Source of the DNA: Candidatus Peribacterales bacterium
Lineage (GTDB): Bacteria > Patescibacteriota > Gracilibacteria > Peribacterales > Peribacteraceae
Assembly: GCA_021731345.1 (NCBI GenBank)
Contig: JAKFXO010000072.1
Coordinates: 1-8,752, forward strand
Length of the DNA stretch: 8,752 nucleotides
Reading direction: 5' to 3'
The notes beneath the pieces were generated by a model. It saw only the letters and a list, made by a program, of their open reading frames with translations. It was not told the DNA's origin and made no database searches. This document shows, piece after piece, positions 6,942 to 8,752 of this stretch (position 1 is the stretch's first letter; each line of letters begins with the position of its first letter). A program made the position numbers and the translations under genes.

Positions 6942-7493
6942 CTATCGATGCACATCCACGCAGACGACGCGGCAATCTGCATGGGCTATGAGCGCGGCCT
7001 TCACGTCCTTGAGCCACACACCATCTTTCTTCCGCTCGGTACGCCACTTCATCCATCCTTCCACAATGAAGGTCTCCCACTCATGCCACCAGCCGTCGGG
7101 GGTGATCATTGCTGCAGGCAGAAGCTCTGGGAGATTCTTCTGCTCCAGAAGTGACACCGCAGACAGGACATTTCCCGGTAGATTCCTGCTCCATCTCCCA
7201 CCAATCTCGTACCAATCCCACTTCGCCTTTGGGTTCATCGTCTTGATTGTGTAAAGCCCCTTCCCATCCACTCCACCCGGATCGCCGCGCCAATCCTTCA
7301 TATGCATGGCGAGTGCCTTTCTGTTGTTTCGCTTCACACCGTAGTGTTTCGCCATCGCCGCGATCTCTCCACTGTCGAGGTAGTCTTTGTAGGGCGGCAC
7401 CTCATGTTCGTCGCTGTAGAGCGGGAGCGCTCTTGCCATCTGTTCCTTGATGTCACCCTCGCTTGGGATGAAGACGTAGACGCTGTAGTGCAT
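6942..7493 (-). CDS. phage-type hypothetical protein with a WDWYEIGGRW motif
   Basis: A 183-residue protein beginning MHYSVYVFIPSEGD. Its most distinctive stretch is NPKAKWDWYEIGGRWSRNL near the middle, followed by several tryptophans (GWWHEWETF, GWMKWRTERKKDGVWLKDV). Proteins with a KWDWYxIGGRW core recur in phage genomes as uncharacterised genes, so this supports the phage origin of the segment, but I know no activity. I chose ATG 7493 over an upstream in-frame TTG at 7523 because the ATG follows the TTCCCC-type leader seen at other starts and the protein then opens directly on a beta-strand-like segment. A 142-nt gap separates it from the terminase. Confidence 0.75.
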   Translation of the reverse strand: MHYSVYVFIPSEGDIKEQMARALPLYSDEHEVPPYKDYLDSGEIAAMAKHYGVKRNNRKALAMHMKDWRGDPGGVDGKGLYTIKTMNPKAKWDWYEIGGRWSRNLPGNVLSAVSLLEQKNLPELLPAAMITPDGWWHEWETFIVEGWMKWRTERKKDGVWLKDVKAALIAHADCRVVCVDVHR

Positions 7494-7635
7494 AAAATTT
7501 GGGGAAGTGCCTACACACAGCAATGGCGCTACCCAACCCCAAAGGCCAGGCGAAAGACCCCGTCGGTGCAGAGCCCAAAGCCCTCAAACGCCTCTTTTGG
7601 CGCATTCCACGAAGAACCTTCCGACCGCTTCCCCT

Positions 7636-8752
7636 TTAGCTGTAGTACCGGGTGTACCCCGGGCCGATCATCATGAAACCGATACTTGAGCAGCGATCCT
7701 CCATGAGTTTGAGCATCAGGATAGCAAAGGCGTCGGCAAGATCGTCGTAGCGCTCGGTGCCGAATCCCGTGAGCTGTGTGAGAAGCGATTCCACTCCATC
7801 TTTTGGAAAGAACACCTTGCCCGACTGCACCATATTCGCCGCCAGAGTGAGGCGGCCCCGCTTGTCTTGCCCTTTTGTCTTCACGCCCTCGGCTGTGAGC
7901 CCCGCATCATCGAGGAGCTCCACCATCGCCGCCTGGTAGCCCACGTCTTCGACGTAGAAGTAGTGGGAGTGGCGACTACTGATTGAAGCCGAGAGCCCCT
8001 TCGCACGTTCTACCGTTTCCATCGCAGTCAGGTGTTCATTCACGGGGTTTGGGAGAATATAGATCTGGAGATCGTCCTTCTCCCGGAAAACTTTGGCAGA
8101 GACCATCGTCGTATAGTCGGCAGTGTCGTTTTTCGAGATCGCAAGATCCATCCCCGTGGCGTAGTAGAGGAAGTGCGGACTCGTATCGGCCGGGATGTGA
8201 TCGTAGGTGCGTATCCACTCTGGGTGGATGACGCGCTCTTGATCGGAGATGATCCGGAGCATGAACTCGCGTTGCCAGGCAGCTTCACTGCCAATCCGCA
8301 TCCGCTCCTCCTCAATCGCCGCCGCATCCGGGTACTTGCCCGGCCAGAGGCAGGTGCCTCCGGCATCGATGAGCGGATACTCGCGGTAGATCCCGCCGAT
8401 GGTTCCCTCTTTGATCCCGCGCTCGAAGCGCTTGAGAAGCGAGTCTTCATGCAGCAGGTTCCCGATGATGAAGGTACGGGTCGTGGGCGTTCCGGCGGGG
8501 ATCACTTCTCCCGTGAGCCATTGGTAGGTCTTGTCTCTGCCCTCTTTTGTCTTTGCTGACTGCAAATCCTCGATATCATCGCAGATTATGAGTTGCGGAC
8601 GGTGGGGCCCGTGCCGGATGCCGCGCACGCTCGTTTCCGTGGATGCTGCCGTGATGCGTGCTCCGAGTGACGGCAGGACGATGGAGGAGGAATTCCACTC
8701 GTCGTCCTTCTCATCGAACGGTCCGAGGTCTTTTCGCAGCATCGGATTGCGC
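7636..8752 (-). CDS. phage terminase large subunit, N-terminus cut by window edge
   Basis: The frame stays open to the right edge, so the first part with the Walker A site is missing. Numbering from the first in-window Met (8742), which is probably internal: RPQLIICDDIED at 49-59 is the Walker B and catalytic acid of the packaging ATPase, and RTFIIGNLLHED at 89-100 is the coupling motif. The C-terminal RNase H-like nuclease follows with its acidic residues: D199 in GMDLAISKND, E265/D266 in FYVEDVGYQ, and D333/D334/D337 in RYDDLADAF, which cleaves the DNA concatemer during headful or site-specific packaging. About 368 residues are visible, ending RYYS, and no frameshift or stop interrupts them, so the gene looks functional. 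It marks the locus as phage-derived. The small terminase subunit would be expected further right. Confidence 0.93.
   Translation of the reverse strand, partial: RNPMLRKDLGPFDEKDDEWNSSSIVLPSLGARITAASTETSVRGIRHGPHRPQLIICDDIEDLQSAKTKEGRDKTYQWLTGEVIPAGTPTTRTFIIGNLLHEDSLLKRFERGIKEGTIGGIYREYPLIDAGGTCLWPGKYPDAAAIEEERMRIGSEAAWQREFMLRIISDQERVIHPEWIRTYDHIPADTSPHFLYYATGMDLAISKNDTADYTTMVSAKVFREKDDLQIYILPNPVNEHLTAMETVERAKGLSASISSRHSHYFYVEDVGYQAAMVELLDDAGLTAEGVKTKGQDKRGRLTLAANMVQSGKVFFPKDGVESLLTQLTGFGTERYDDLADAFAILMLKLMEDRCSSIGFMMIGPGYTRYYS

Larger units (their letters stand above)
5107..8752. mobile_element. end of a prophage or phage-derived element, limits not defined
   Basis: A phage large terminase, two small phage-type genes, a large serine recombinase and an excisionase-like regulator lie together in 3.6 kb. 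This order, with the integrase and its regulator at one end, is usual at a prophage border. The left border is placed by gene content only; it may fall in the 4888-5106 region or further left if the nuclease cluster is cargo. The right side continues out of the window. No duplicated attachment core can be seen because the other end is absent. Confidence 0.6.

Noticed and set aside
7523..7639. A 38-codon plus-strand frame (MALPNPKGQAKDPVGAEPKA...) in the gap between the WDWYEIGGRW gene and the terminase.
   Set aside because: It overlaps the terminase stop, has no ribosome site, and its Pro/Lys/Arg-rich composition can be expected by chance. It remains a faint possibility.

Overview
The window reads as a bacterial chromosome or assembled contig carrying a phage-derived segment next to accessory genes. 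Seven of its eight genes lie on the minus strand; one small regulator is on the plus strand. Base composition is moderately GC-rich by eye (not counted). TGA appears to be an ordinary stop: it ends the serine recombinase, the helix-turn-helix gene and the 457-residue membrane protein, which argues against the TGA-recoded lineages SR1 and Gracilibacteria. The style of the recombinase, the nuclease with a C-terminal sunset-like domain and the lack of Shine-Dalgarno sites would fit a GC-richer member of the candidate phyla radiation, for example Peregrinibacteria. That placement is an inference of low certainty.

Layout, left to right. 1-2205 (minus): a DEAH-type superfamily 2 helicase that runs off the left edge, with purine-rich sequence before its start and codon use unlike its neighbours; probably a defence or nucleic-acid-processing gene. 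2276-4887 (minus): a tight three-gene cluster, read from the right as a secreted staphylococcal-type nuclease with a sunset-like tail, a 153-residue two-zinc-ribbon membrane protein and a 457-residue zinc-ribbon membrane protein with a large outer part and a DUF4352-like end. 4888-5106: a divergent control region with a 49-bp imperfect dyad. 5107-5319 (plus): a 70-residue MerR/excisionase-like DNA-binding protein that meets the recombinase stop to stop with no gap. 5320-6693 (minus): a large serine recombinase with all catalytic residues. 6715-7493 (minus): two small phage-type genes. 7636-8752 (minus): most of a phage large terminase subunit, cut by the right edge.

How it fits together. Terminase, two small phage-type genes, recombinase and an excisionase-like regulator form a coherent prophage end, with the integrase at the border as is usual. 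The dyad at 5008-5056 lies where a regulator operator or an attachment site could be. The nuclease and zinc-ribbon membrane cluster and the helicase beyond it may be host genes at the insertion site or accessory cargo; the sequence does not decide.

The most unusual signal is in translation: starts from 3649 to 7493 on the minus strand follow almost pure pyrimidine tracts, often containing TTCCCC, instead of a purine-rich Shine-Dalgarno site. The helicase is the exception.
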